This document shows, piece after piece, positions 38,417-47,421 of a stretch of DNA of 64,000 nucleotides. Made by a program: the position numbers and the translations under genes. The notes beneath the pieces were generated by a model. That model was not told the origin of the DNA. It saw only the letters and a program-made list of their open reading frames with translations, and did not search any database. Position 1 is the first letter of the stretch. The number at the start of each line of letters is the position of its first letter. The stretch comes from Ancrocorticia populi (lineage in GTDB: Bacteria; Actinomycetota; Actinomycetes; Actinomycetales; Actinomycetaceae): assembly GCF_003123745.1 (NCBI RefSeq), contig NZ_QETB01000004.1:248001-312000 (forward strand). The letters run 5' to 3'.

Positions 38417-38743
38417 ATGCTAACGCCGGGTGATGTTGTCGAATTAGACCTCGGCGCACCAACGGGGGCTGAAGCCGGAAGTCGCGGGCGCGCCATCATC
38501 GTCACTGCTAGACAGATTCTTTTGGGAAACCTCAACGTTGTTCAGGTTGTGCCCTTGACTCGTACAATCCGCGAAAGCGGATCGGAGATCAACATCCAGC
38601 CCGATGAACAAAATGGGCTCGACACGCTGTCCGTAGTGCAGTGTCAGCACATCCGCGCAATAGCTTCATCGCGTGTAAAAGCTCCAATAGGGACCACCCT
38701 CCAGCAAGTCCGGGAGACGATTGCGCTCATTATCAATATCTGA
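38417..38743 (+). CDS. MazF/PemK-like endoribonuclease toxin
   Basis: A 108-aa protein with the CcdB/PemK fold pattern: PGDVVELDLGAPTGAEAGSR at the N-terminus (the position of the usual GDI/V and Arg), RAIIVTAR, then QVVPLTRT and LSVVQCQHIRAI. MazF-type toxins cut mRNA at short sequences. GGAG lies eight bases before the ATG. It follows its antitoxin at once, forming a type II pair. Confidence 0.88.
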   Translation: MLTPGDVVELDLGAPTGAEAGSRGRAIIVTARQILLGNLNVVQVVPLTRTIRESGSEINIQPDEQNGLDTLSVVQCQHIRAIASSRVKAPIGTTLQQVRETIALIINI

Positions 38744-39117
38744 AGAGAGCCTGAAATCATCCTTCAACTAACTTGCTGAATCGTTTACTTCAATCAAGCT
38801 AGCTATTATGCGGCTTAGCTGGACTCGAGGCTGTCGTGTGTAGACAGGTAACTACCGAAAGCCCACACCTTATAAACTAACGTGTTCCACACAAAGAATC
38901 CTTGGCGTTCCATTTGTCAGATAATCATCAACGTTCTACACAGAGCCTTAGAACTAAAGGCCTAGGCTTCCACTTAACTAGCGGTATGCTAACGATAAGT
39001 AGCTTGCTACGATTACTCAATTTCGTGAAGCATACCCTTCCCAGCTTTGGTCAGAGTTGCTTCATGCGTTAGCTAGTCACATTTTCGGTCCACTAGAGCA
39101 TTGCAAGGGAATTCAGT
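38744..39117. other. AT-richer intergenic region
   Basis: 374 bases with clearly lower GC than the surrounding genes and many TAGC/GCTA words, including the small palindrome GTAGC TT GCTAC at 38999-39010. No reading frame or RNA gene is evident. AAGGGA lies before the ATG at 39118. Together with the toxin-antitoxin pair it may mark acquired DNA. Confidence 0.5.
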
Positions 39118-39482
39118 ATGGACGATCAGCTCAGCAACGGCCCGACGCCAGCACCAGATAATTCATCAAGCTTCGGAACCGGGTACAACCCGTGGTCTGA
39201 GACAAAGCAATCATCGTTCCCGCAATACCCAGACCAGAATAACGCCGTACCTCAGTACCCTTACCCACAGCAGCAGTACTTGTCTGGACAAAAACTAACG
39301 GAATGGCTATCGCGGCCTTCATTTCATCGTTCTTCATCGCCATTGTTGGGGTTATCCTCGGAGTTGTTGCACTAAACAACATTAAGCAAACCGGCGAAAA
39401 AGGAACGGGCTTTGCTTGGGCTGGCATCATTATTGGTGGTTTCTCCATCCTCGCGGCAGTTGCGTTGCTAAGTGCCTGGTAA
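39118..39482 (+). pseudogene. DUF4190-type membrane protein interrupted by a -1 frameshift
   Basis: The first part encodes a Pro/Gln/Tyr-rich leader (residues 1-57, ending YPQQQYLSGQK). The second part, in the -1 frame, encodes two hydrophobic helices (NGMAIAAFISSFFIAIVG, then GTGFAWAGIIIGGFSI) joined by ALNNIKQTGEKG, the typical DUF4190 arrangement. The frames meet at a run of five A (39290-39294); one more A would join them into a protein of about 121 aa. The 0-frame product alone is 85 aa and lacks the membrane part. Causes could be decay, phase variation by slippage, programmed -1 frameshifting on AAA, or a sequence error. Confidence 0.75.
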
Positions 39483-39570
39483 TAGTAGAGCGGTGCCCCA
39501 GTACTTCTAATTCAGAACCTTCCTGTTGAGACCGAATACTGCCATCGCTTCGACGTGGCAAACTAGTGCC

Positions 39571-40359
39571 GTGGAATCATTTTCTTTTGAGCACGCGCTG
39601 GCCGTTGTAGATGGGGCTAACGGCGAAGTCACCTATTCCGAAGGACAACAAGACCGCGTTTTTCCGCTCGCTTCCGTCACGAAGACGTTCGCTGCTTGGT
39701 CTACCCTGATGGCAGTTGAGAACAAGGTGATTGCGTTGGAAGAGCCGTGCGGCCCCAACGGCTCCACGGTTCGGCATTTGTTGGCGCACGCCTCGGGCCT
39801 GCCTTTCGAGCAGGGAGCGCGCCTGGCGAAGCCCGGCGAGAGGCGGATCTACTCAAATCTAGGTATCGAGACCGTGAGCGACGAGGTTGCCGGACGGCTC
39901 GGGGTAAGCGTGGAGGAATGGATTACCTCATCCGTTCTTGAGCCGCTTGGAATGAGCGATACGAGCGTGCCCGGCTCCCCCTCAACGTCCGGACTATCCA
40001 CAGTCGCGGACCTGACGCTTTTCGCTCGCGAACTGCTGAACCCTACGTTGATCAGCCCAATGATGGCCGGCGAGGCAGAATCCGTTCAGTACCCCCGGCT
40101 TTCTGGGGTTCTGCCCGGATACGGACGCCAGGCGGATAACCGTTGGGGGCTCGGACTAGAAATCCGTGGACGCAAGAATCCTCACTGGACCGGCAAGAAG
40201 TTCTCCGCCCGGACCTTCGGCCACTTCGGCCAATCGGGTTCCTTCATTTGGGTAGATCCCACCGTCCGCAAAGCTGGCATCTTCCTCGGCTCGGAGCCGT
40301 TTGGCCCAGAACAAAAGGAAAAGTGGCCCGCACTCACTGAGGAAATGCGGGCACGCTGA
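39571..40359 (+). CDS. Beta-lactamase-like serine hydrolase
   Basis: A 262-aa member of the class C beta-lactamase/penicillin-binding fold. The catalytic SxxK is SVTK at residues 35-38, the second motif YSN lies in RRIYSNLG, and the third motif region is GHFGQSGS. There is no signal peptide, so it is probably cytoplasmic with esterase or peptidase activity. I chose the GTG at 39571, with CAAACT placed for a leaderless -10 six bases upstream; a TTG at 39526 would add 15 residues. Its end overlaps the convergent PIN gene by 26 bases. Confidence 0.87.
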   Translation: MESFSFEHALAVVDGANGEVTYSEGQQDRVFPLASVTKTFAAWSTLMAVENKVIALEEPCGPNGSTVRHLLAHASGLPFEQGARLAKPGERRIYSNLGIETVSDEVAGRLGVSVEEWITSSVLEPLGMSDTSVPGSPSTSGLSTVADLTLFARELLNPTLISPMMAGEAESVQYPRLSGVLPGYGRQADNRWGLGLEIRGRKNPHWTGKKFSARTFGHFGQSGSFIWVDPTVRKAGIFLGSEPFGPEQKEKWPALTEEMRAR

Positions 40360-40753
40360 GTTCATCAGGGTAAACCACTTCGATCTCTGCGATCGTCTTA
40401 GGGAAGTCCTTACGATTGTTCGTAATGAATTGATCAGCTCCGGCCAGAATCGCCGTGGCTAGATGTGCAGCATCCGCGGCCCTCAATCCATATTTCGAAC
40501 CGAGACCCACCGCAAACTCAGCAGCTGTCTGGTCAAAGGGAAACAGCTCGATCCGACTGACCAGCCCGAAAAGCAACGCGACTTCCTCCGAGTCTGGATC
40601 AGCACGCAATGGCTTCGTGAGAATCTCCGGCAACAGCAATACCGAGCCCACAGATGGGTCCGAGTTCTTGATCAGCGGCAGCACTCGCGAACCCAAAGGA
40701 TGCCCCGGTACCGCAGCATAAATCAGAACATCCGCGTCAAACGCTGAGATCAT
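40334..40753 (-). CDS. PIN-domain toxin (VapC-like)
   Basis: A 139-aa PIN nuclease. Acidic active-site residues are visible in ISAFDADVLIYA (Asp 6/8), LLPEILTK (Glu) and GLRAADAAHLATA (Asp), followed by ADQFITNNRKDF typical of the family. Such toxins cleave RNA. It overlaps the upstream antitoxin stop by four bases (ATGA). Confidence 0.9.
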   Translation of the reverse strand: MISAFDADVLIYAAVPGHPLGSRVLPLIKNSDPSVGSVLLLPEILTKPLRADPDSEEVALLFGLVSRIELFPFDQTAAEFAVGLGSKYGLRAADAAHLATAILAGADQFITNNRKDFPKTIAEIEVVYPDELSVPAFPQ

Positions 40754-41031
40754 CGCGCGGACCGGTTTTTGTACGCATCGCCGATGAGCTCTTCGGCACG
40801 TTCTGTACTCATCGAGGCCGCAGGAACGTTCTGTTCTCGGGCCGCGGCCAACCTATTCGAGATGAGATCGGCACGCTGCCAGGCATCGCGTGTACGCTGC
40901 GTGCGCTGAGGGCTCACAAGGATCGCCACCACACGGCCATGCCGCGAAATGGCTACCTCCTCGCCAGCCTCCACCCGGTCAAGCTGGGCCGGGAGCGTTT
41001 GCCGGGCCTCCGAAGCCGATATCGTTACCAT
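40750..41031 (-). CDS. Phd/YefM-family antitoxin
   Basis: A 93-aa antitoxin with the family start VTISASEARQTLPAQLDRVEAGEEV and ISRHGRVVAILVS, forming the DNA-binding domain, and a C-terminal tail that would bind the toxin. The ATG at 41031 gives the usual N-terminus; an ATG at 41046 lies inside the operator. Phd-type antitoxins normally pair with Doc or RelE toxins as well as PIN toxins, so the pairing is not unusual. Confidence 0.9.
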   Translation of the reverse strand: MVTISASEARQTLPAQLDRVEAGEEVAISRHGRVVAILVSPQRTQRTRDAWQRADLISNRLAAAREQNVPAASMSTERAEELIGDAYKNRSAR

Positions 41032-41038
41032 GCTCAGA

Positions 41039-41056
41039 TTGTACAATTATGTACAA
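41039..41056. promoter_or_regulatory. vapBC-like operator overlapping the promoter
   Basis: TTGTACA ATTA TGTACAA: perfect 7-bp arms with a 4-base spacer, starting eight bases before the antitoxin start codon. On the minus strand the site contains TACAAT and CATAAT, either of which could be the -10, so a bound complex would block transcription. Confidence 0.8.
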
Positions 41057-41100
41057 GACCGTTCAATATCCTAGGAATCATGCCCTGAACGGCATTTAAC

Positions 41101-41144
41101 TCGAAATAGCGGGGTCTGGTTTCACTCAGACCCCGCTATTTCGA
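41101..41144. terminator. Terminator of clpB
   Basis: TCGAAATAGCGGGGTCTG pairs with CAGACCCCGCTATTTCGA through 18 perfect pairs around an 8-base loop, two bases after the clpB stop codon on the minus strand. Confidence 0.93.
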
Positions 41145-41146
41145 TC

Positions 41147-43759
41147 TCACTCCCGATGTGTCACGGTGAGCTCCAGCCCAGATTCATCAAACCCGCGCAC
41201 GTCCGCCTGAACGGTATCGCCATCCTGAACCTCGCCACCCAGCAGCATGCGAGCCAGTTGATCGCCGATCTCGCGCTGGATGAGCCGGCGCAAAGGCCGG
41301 GCTCCGTAAGCCGGATCGTAGCCGTCCATCGCGAGGTAATCGCGAGCGCCGCCCGTAACCTCCAGAGTGATCCGGCGGCCCTCCAACCGCTTGGCCACCT
41401 CGGCCACCTGCAGATCCACGATCTTGCCAATCTCATCGAGCGAAAGAGCGTCGAACACGATCACATCGTCCAACCGGTTGATGAACTCCGGCTTGAAGGC
41501 GGCGCGAACTGCCCCCATGACGGCCTCGTGGCGGGCATTATCGTCCAACATGGGATCGGTAAGCGCCTGCGACCCAAGGTTCGAGGTGAGGATCAAGATG
41601 GTGTTCTTGAAATCCACGGTTCGGCCTTGGCCATCGGTCAAACGGCCATCATCAAGCACCTGAAGCAGGATGTCGAAGACGTCCGGATGGGCCTTCTCCA
41701 CCTCGTCCAGCAGAATCACAGAGTAGGGCCTGCGCCGCACAGCTTCGGTGAGCTGACCGCCCTCTTCGTAACCCACGTACCCAGGAGGGGCACCGACCAG
41801 CCGGGACACTGTGTGCTTCTCGGAATACTCGGACATGTCGATTCGCACCATGGCCCGTTCGTCGTCGAACAAAAAGTCTGCCAACGACTTCGCGAGCTCT
41901 GTCTTACCCACGCCGGTGGGACCCAAGAACATAAAGGACCCGGTGGGGCGGTTCGGATCTGCCACGCCAGCGCGGGACCGGCGAACCGCATCGGACACGG
42001 AGCGTACGGCCGTCTTCTGGCCGATGAGGCGCTCACCCAGCACATCCTCCATCTGAAGCAGCTTCTGGGTTTCGCCCTGCATCAACCGGCCAACCGGCAC
42101 GCCGGTCCACGCCGAAACAACTTCGGCGATCTCATCCGCGTCCACGTGATCGGCGATCATCGGCTCGGTATCGGCGCTACCGCCGCTCGCCTCCGCGGCC
42201 TCGGCCGCGGCAATCTCCGCCTCAACCTGTGGAATGTCCCCGTTCTGGATACGCCCGGCATCCTCGTAGCGGCTCTCGCGCACGGCTAGCTCGAGCTCCG
42301 TGTGCAGCTCGTCCAGCTTTACGCGGAGATCACCCACGCGGTTCCGGCCCGCCTTCTCGGCTTCCCACTTAGCGTTGAGTGCGGCCAGCTCCTCGGACTT
42401 GTCCGCGAGTTCGGCGCGCAACTTCTCCAAGCGATCGGCTGTGCCAGCATCGTCCTCAACGTCCGTATCCACCAGATAGGATTCCTCCATCTTGAGGCGA
42501 TCCACTTGGCGTTGGAGAACGTCGATCTTCTCAGGCGAGGAATCCAGCTCCATCCGCAGCCGTGAGGCCGCCTCATCTACAAGATCAATCGCCTTATCCG
42601 GCAGCTGGCGATCGGGAATGTAGCGGTTCGACAGCTCGGCAGCCGCCACGAGGGCGCCGTCCGAGATGGTTACCTTGTGGTGCGCTTCGTACTTGGGTGC
42701 GATGCCACGCAGGATCGCCACCGTGTCTTCAACGGAGGGCTCGCCAACATAGACCTGCTGGAAACGCCGCTCAAGGGCGGGATCCTTCTCGATCTTCTCG
42801 CGGTATTCGTCCAGTGTGGTGGCGCCGATCAGCCGCAGCTCCCCGCGCGCCAGCATTGGCTTGAGCATGTTGCCCGCATCCATGGCACCCTCGGAACCGC
42901 CGCCCGCCCCCACGATGGTGTGGAGCTCATCGATAAACGTCACGACTTCCCCGGCCGAATCCTTGATCTCCTGCAGAACGGCCTTGAGCCGCTCCTCGAA
43001 CTCGCCACGGTATTTCGCGCCGGCAACCATCGAGGCCACATCCAGCTGCACCAGCTTCTTGCCACGCAAGGATTCGGGAACGTCACCGTCCACCATCCGC
43101 TGGGCGAGCCCCTCAACCACGGCAGTCTTTCCAACGCCGGGTTCACCGATCAGCACCGGGTTGTTCTTGGTTCGGCGCGAAAGTACCTGAACCACGCGGC
43201 GGATCTCCGAATCGCGTCCGATCACGGGGTCCATCTTCCCCTCGCGAGCAAGCTGAGTCAGATCCGTCCCGTACTTCTCCAGCGCCTTAAACGTGCCCTC
43301 CGGATCCGGCGAATCCACCTTGGCGCTCCCACGCACGTTGGGTAGAACCGCAGCGAGCTGATCGCGCGTCACGCCAGCCGAGCGCAGAATCTCCCCAGCC
43401 TGACTTTGCGACTGAGCAATTCCCATCAGCAGATGCTCGGTGGAAACATAGGAATCGCCAAGCGCCGTGGCTTCCTTACCCGCGTCCGAGATCACCAGCG
43501 AGAGCGGGCGCGAGGCCTGCGGCTGGCTCACCGAAGAGCCAGAAGCTCCCGGAAGCGCGGTGATAGCCGCCCTCGTCCGATTCGCCACGTCCGCACGGTC
43601 AATCCCCATTGCGTCCAGAAGCGCCACCGCCACGCCACCCTGCTGGCCGAGCAACGCCTCCAGAAGGTGCAGAGGCTCCACTTGTGGATTGCCAGCCTCC
43701 GAGGCCGCGCTGATTGCGGCCGCCAGAGCCTCCTGCGACTTTGTTGTTAACTTGTCCAT
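41147..43759 (-). CDS. clpB: ATP-dependent disaggregase ClpB
   Basis: An 870-aa AAA+ chaperone that works with DnaK to dissolve protein aggregates. It has the N-terminal repeat domain, a first AAA+ module (Walker [11 protein letters not shown] near residue 211), the ClpB-specific coiled-coil middle domain (about residues 400-530), and a second module (Walker [11 protein letters not shown] near residue 615, arginine-rich [17 protein letters not shown]-type end). The upstream HAIR element predicts control by HspR. One copy of the dispersed motif lies inside the gene (41858-41875) at FLFDDERA. Confidence 0.97.
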   Translation of the reverse strand: MDKLTTKSQEALAAAISAASEAGNPQVEPLHLLEALLGQQGGVAVALLDAMGIDRADVANRTRAAITALPGASGSSVSQPQASRPLSLVISDAGKEATALGDSYVSTEHLLMGIAQSQSQAGEILRSAGVTRDQLAAVLPNVRGSAKVDSPDPEGTFKALEKYGTDLTQLAREGKMDPVIGRDSEIRRVVQVLSRRTKNNPVLIGEPGVGKTAVVEGLAQRMVDGDVPESLRGKKLVQLDVASMVAGAKYRGEFEERLKAVLQEIKDSAGEVVTFIDELHTIVGAGGGSEGAMDAGNMLKPMLARGELRLIGATTLDEYREKIEKDPALERRFQQVYVGEPSVEDTVAILRGIAPKYEAHHKVTISDGALVAAAELSNRYIPDRQLPDKAIDLVDEAASRLRMELDSSPEKIDVLQRQVDRLKMEESYLVDTDVEDDAGTADRLEKLRAELADKSEELAALNAKWEAEKAGRNRVGDLRVKLDELHTELELAVRESRYEDAGRIQNGDIPQVEAEIAAAEAAEASGGSADTEPMIADHVDADEIAEVVSAWTGVPVGRLMQGETQKLLQMEDVLGERLIGQKTAVRSVSDAVRRSRAGVADPNRPTGSFMFLGPTGVGKTELAKSLADFLFDDERAMVRIDMSEYSEKHTVSRLVGAPPGYVGYEEGGQLTEAVRRRPYSVILLDEVEKAHPDVFDILLQVLDDGRLTDGQGRTVDFKNTILILTSNLGSQALTDPMLDDNARHEAVMGAVRAAFKPEFINRLDDVIVFDALSLDEIGKIVDLQVAEVAKRLEGRRITLEVTGGARDYLAMDGYDPAYGARPLRRLIQREIGDQLARMLLGGEVQDGDTVQADVRGFDESGLELTVTHRE

Positions 43760-43804
43760 TCACGTCCCCTTTCGGAAGTTTCTAACCATTAAATTTAACG
43801 CTTT

Positions 43805-43831
43805 AAAGTTGAGTCTATTCCACTCAACTTT
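43805..43831. promoter_or_regulatory. HAIR element (HspR operator) of clpB
   Basis: AAAGTTGAGT (43805-43814), seven bases, ACTCAACTTT (43822-43831): perfect arms around the HAIR core TTGAGT-N7-ACTCAA. HAIR is the established binding site of the heat-shock repressor HspR in actinobacteria. It lies 46 bases before the clpB start. The hspR gene is not in the window. Confidence 0.92.
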
Positions 43832-44050
43832 ATTCTGACGACGACGAAACACTCCCGAACGCAGGTGAGGCTTCGTCGCGGCCACAATAACCACGTCTCA
43901 CATACTGAAGTCCTATTCCCTGTGTGATATATGGGTTTAAACTGCCGGTATGGCACATGACTTCCTCACATCAGCTTGCAACGCACAGTGTTGCGCGATG
44001 TGTTGTTGCCGCTAAATCCCTCACTTTCCCATCCATTCAAAGGAATAACC

Positions 44051-44917
44051 ATGTCATTTTCACGATTTACCAAGATTGGCGCCGGACTCGCGGCCGCAGC
44101 GGTCGCGCTTTCGGCATGCGGCGCCGCAGAGGAAGAGGACGCTACCGGATCTGTTTCCGCTTCGGGAGCGACAGGCCGGACAGCCCAAGAAATTCAGGAC
44201 TCTGGCAAGATCCGCCTCGGAGTATTCTCAGATAAGGCACCCTTCGGTTCCGTAGACTCGAACGGAGACTACGTGGGGTATGACATCGAGTACGGGGAGC
44301 AAATCGCCGAAGATCTTGGTGTTGAGCCCGAGTGGGTTCCCGTTGACGCATCCGCACGAGTTGAGTTCCTAGAGTCCGATAAGGTAGACGTCATCCTCGC
44401 TAACTTCACCGTGACGGATGAGCGCGCTGAAAAGGTGGACTTCGCGAATCCTTATATGCAGGTCTCGCTCGGCGTGGTGAGCCCCGTGGCGGAAGAGATT
44501 ACCGACACCGATCAGCTTGCCGATCAAAGCCTGATCATCGTGCGTGGCACAACCGCCGAATCTTACTTGGACGCAAACTACCCCGATGCCGATGTGCAGA
44601 AGTACGAACAGTACACCGAGGCGACTAATGCCCTGATCGACGGGCGTGGCGATGCATGGGTCACGGACAACACCGAGGGCCTTGCTTGGGCGCAGAACCA
44701 CGAGGACTTCACCACGGGCATCACATCACTGGGAGATCCCGATACCATCGCGGCGGCCGTGAAGAAGGGAAACACCGATCTGCTCGAATGGCTGAACAGC
44801 GAACTGACCGAACTGCCCGATGATTTCTTCCACGGTCTATACGAGGAAACCCTGCTGCCCGTGTACGGCGATCAGGTGAGCCCCGACGAACTCGTGATTG
44901 AGAACGGTCAAGCGTAG
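44051..44917 (+). CDS. Amino-acid ABC transporter substrate-binding lipoprotein
   Basis: A 288-aa family 3 solute-binding protein with lipobox ALSACGAA (Cys 23). The IRLGVFSDKAPFGSVDSNGDYVGYDIEYG start of the mature fold (quoted by its position, about residues 58-86) and FTVTDERAEKVDFANPY are hallmarks of glutamate/glutamine/aspartate-type binding proteins. AAAGGA lies before the ATG at 44051. It is the first gene of a four-gene importer operon. Confidence 0.94.
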   Translation: MSFSRFTKIGAGLAAAAVALSACGAAEEEDATGSVSASGATGRTAQEIQDSGKIRLGVFSDKAPFGSVDSNGDYVGYDIEYGEQIAEDLGVEPEWVPVDASARVEFLESDKVDVILANFTVTDERAEKVDFANPYMQVSLGVVSPVAEEITDTDQLADQSLIIVRGTTAESYLDANYPDADVQKYEQYTEATNALIDGRGDAWVTDNTEGLAWAQNHEDFTTGITSLGDPDTIAAAVKKGNTDLLEWLNSELTELPDDFFHGLYEETLLPVYGDQVSPDELVIENGQA

Positions 44918-45565
44918 TTGGATTTTTCCATCATCGCCGAATACCTCCCGAGGTACTTCGACGCTACCCTCCTCACCCTGCGGATTGCGTTCTTCGGGAC
45001 GGTCTACGCGCTGATACTGGGCCTAGTGTGCAGCTTGGTCCAGTATCTGCGTGTGCCTGTAGCCCGGCAGATCGTCAACGCCTATGTTGAGCTGTCCCGG
45101 AATACTCCACTGCTGGTCCAACTTTTCTTCATCTACTTTGGGCTGCCAAAGCTCGGGATTGTCTGGTCCTCAGAGAATTGCGCAATCATTGGGCTCACCT
45201 TCCTTGGCGGGTCCTATATGGCCGAGGCCTTCCGGTCCGGATTCGAATCCGTGGAAAAGATTCAGATGGAATCGGCACGGTCTCTTGGGATGAAGACCTC
45301 CACGGCAATTCGCTATGTGTTGCTGCCTCAGGCTCTGGCCGTAGCATTGCCCGGAATCACGGCGAACATCGTGTTCCTCATCAAGGAAACTTCCGTTGTA
45401 TCCATTATCGCCCTACCGGACCTCATGTTCGTCACCAAGGACATCATCGGGACCGACTACAACACGTGGATTGCCCTGGGGATGCTTGTAGTGTTCTACC
45501 TGATCATCCTCCTCCCGATCTCCCTTATCGCCGGCAAGGTTGAGCGGAGGATGCGTCATGTCTGA
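44918..45565 (+). CDS. Polar amino-acid ABC transporter permease (first)
   Basis: A 215-aa HisM/GlnP-type permease. It starts with TTG directly after the binding-protein stop codon. Family segments ELSRNTPLLVQLFFIYFGLP and the EAA-like loop ESARSLGMKTSTAIRYVLLPQ are present, with about five helices. The unusual TTG may lower its translation relative to the binding protein. Confidence 0.93.
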   Translation: MDFSIIAEYLPRYFDATLLTLRIAFFGTVYALILGLVCSLVQYLRVPVARQIVNAYVELSRNTPLLVQLFFIYFGLPKLGIVWSSENCAIIGLTFLGGSYMAEAFRSGFESVEKIQMESARSLGMKTSTAIRYVLLPQALAVALPGITANIVFLIKETSVVSIIALPDLMFVTKDIIGTDYNTWIALGMLVVFYLIILLPISLIAGKVERRMRHV

Positions 45566-46226
45566 CTGGACAGTTCTGTTCGAAGGCACCAACTTCGCTC
45601 GTTTGCTCTATGGCCTATGGATCACGATCCGGATCGCCGGAATCTCACTGGTTCTCAGCATGGTTCTGGGCGTGTTCATGGGCATTGCGATGACGTCCCA
45701 GAACCGGGTGCTCCGCTTCCTCATGCGGGTCTATCTAGAGTTCATCCGGATCATGCCCCAACTAGTGCTGTTGTTCATCGTGTATTTTGGGCTGGCCCGC
45801 AGCACTGGAATCAATTTGACTGGCGAGATTTCTGCCATCATCGTGTTCACTCTGTGGGGCACGGCGGAGATGGGTGACCTTGTGCGCGGTGCCCTTGCCT
45901 CAATCCCGTCCCATCAGTACCAGAGTGCAGCGGCGCTTGGTCTCACGCGGGCCCAGCAGTATCGCTACGTAATCCTGCCGCAGACAATCCGGCGGCTCGC
46001 CCCGCTCTCCATTAATCTGGCCACGCGCATGATCAAGACAACCACGCTGGTCGCGCTCATAGGCGTGGTCGAGGCACTCAAGGTTGGCCAACAGATTATC
46101 GATGCGAATCGATTTGATTTCCCGGACGCCGCTCTGTGGGTTTATGGCCTCATCTTTATCCTCTATTTCCTCATCTGCTATCCGCTCTCAGTGGCGGCGC
46201 GAAAACTCGAAAAGAAGTGGGCTTAA
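45558..46226 (+). CDS. Polar amino-acid ABC transporter permease (second)
   Basis: A 222-aa permease with EFIRIMPQLVLLFIVYFGLA and an EAA-like loop AAALGLTRAQQYRYVILPQ. The ATG at 45558 has GGAG eight bases upstream and overlaps the first permease by eight bases. The two permeases form a heterodimeric channel. Confidence 0.93.
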   Translation: MSDWTVLFEGTNFARLLYGLWITIRIAGISLVLSMVLGVFMGIAMTSQNRVLRFLMRVYLEFIRIMPQLVLLFIVYFGLARSTGINLTGEISAIIVFTLWGTAEMGDLVRGALASIPSHQYQSAAALGLTRAQQYRYVILPQTIRRLAPLSINLATRMIKTTTLVALIGVVEALKVGQQIIDANRFDFPDAALWVYGLIFILYFLICYPLSVAARKLEKKWA

Positions 46227-46963
46227 TGCTTGATCTCCAAAACATTGTCAAGGTTTACGATCAGGACCGCCTCGTTCTTCGTGGCATCGATCTATCCGTT
46301 GACCGTAGCGAGGTTCTGGCCATCATCGGCCCGTCCGGGTGCGGCAAATCTACCCTGCTTCGCTGCATTAACGGACTAGAAGAGATCCAAGACGGAACCA
46401 TCGCCCTTGATGGGCAGGTTGTGGACGGAAAATCATGGGATAGGGTCCGCCAGCGCGTGGGTATGGTGTTCCAGAGCTACGAGCTGTTCCCCCACCTGAC
46501 CATCTTGGATAACCTGCTGCTCGCCCCACTCAAGGTCCGCAAGGAGGACAAGGCGGTAGCGGCCAAGCGCGCCACCGAACTGCTCACACGCGTGGGCCTT
46601 GCCGATCGCGCGGATTCTTACCCGAGCCAGCTCTCCGGCGGGCAAAAGCAGCGCGTGGCGATCGTCCGCGCGCTCATGATGGAACCTGAAGTCCTCCTAC
46701 TGGACGAAATCACGGCCTCTCTGGACCCGGAGATGGTCCGCGAGGTTCTCGATGTGGTTGCTGGGCTAGCAAAGTCCGGAATGACGATGTTGATCGTGAC
46801 GCACGAAATGCAGTTCGCCGAAGCGGTAGCTGATCGCGTGGTGTTCATGGACGACGGCAAGATTATCGAAGAGGGGCGCCCTGCCGAATTCTTCAAGGAG
46901 CCCCAGACCGAACGTGCAAAGAGATTCTTGGACATCTTCACGTTCGAGGCCGAGGAGATCTAG
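46226..46963 (+). CDS. Polar amino-acid ABC transporter ATP-binding protein
   Basis: A 245-aa ATPase with Walker A GPSGCGKSTLL, Q-loop VGMVFQSYELFPHLT, signature LSGGQKQRVAI, Walker B LLLDEITASLDPE and switch His in VTHEM. Its ATG shares an A with the TAA of the second permease (TAATG). The GlnQ/GltL type agrees with the binding protein. Confidence 0.96.
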   Translation: MLDLQNIVKVYDQDRLVLRGIDLSVDRSEVLAIIGPSGCGKSTLLRCINGLEEIQDGTIALDGQVVDGKSWDRVRQRVGMVFQSYELFPHLTILDNLLLAPLKVRKEDKAVAAKRATELLTRVGLADRADSYPSQLSGGQKQRVAIVRALMMEPEVLLLDEITASLDPEMVREVLDVVAGLAKSGMTMLIVTHEMQFAEAVADRVVFMDDGKIIEEGRPAEFFKEPQTERAKRFLDIFTFEAEEI

Positions 46964-47382
46964 CGCACCAGCCGAAGCACCGGCATTCCGGCGAACGTCG
47001 CATCTTCTCCATCCGCGCCGAAACCGTGCTTCTCGTAGAAACGTTGTGAGCCACCCGGGCGGGTCCACACATAGGCTGGCGCGTCCCCAATTGCTCGTTG
47101 AAGGAGCAGACTCCCGATTCCTTCACCCGTTCGGTCCGGATCCACGTACAGCATCGCTACCTCGAGGGATCGAACCTCGTGAGGCCCCTTCGCCTCGCAT
47201 TCGCAAAAGCCGACGAGTTCGCCGCCATGCAGCGCAACCCACACCGTTGCCGAGCTATTGCCTGAGAACACCTCGCGGAACTGCTCCCGTGAGATATCCT
47301 CGTTGTAGGCAGCCAGCCACGCCCTCCGATGGAGCCCTATCAGTTCATCCACATCAGCAACGTTCGCTTCTCGCAAGATCAT
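46960..47382 (-). CDS. GNAT-family acetyltransferase
   Basis: A 140-aa acetyltransferase with MLYVDPDRTGEGIGSLLLQRA, the acetyl-CoA-binding region, and a C-terminal GGSQRFYEKHGFGADG. The start at 47382 (MILREANVADVDEL) gives the standard N-terminus. It overlaps the convergent ATPase gene by four bases and is divergent from the YbaK gene. Confidence 0.88.
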   Translation of the reverse strand: MILREANVADVDELIGLHRRAWLAAYNEDISREQFREVFSGNSSATVWVALHGGELVGFCECEAKGPHEVRSLEVAMLYVDPDRTGEGIGSLLLQRAIGDAPAYVWTRPGGSQRFYEKHGFGADGEDATFAGMPVLRLVR

Positions 47383-47421
47383 GTTCACTCGTCCAGAATA
47401 CAAGTCACTAGGATGGTCAGC

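Noticed and set aside
41156-42289. Long open frame antisense to clpB
   Set aside because: A shadow of clpB; the real protein is beyond doubt. The same applies to the antisense frame over the BadF/HgdB gene (32189-33034) and those over GH32.
43971-43992. GCAAC-N7-GTTGC inverted repeat before the amino-acid importer
   Set aside because: Arms are only five bases and not clearly placed against a promoter; could be chance.
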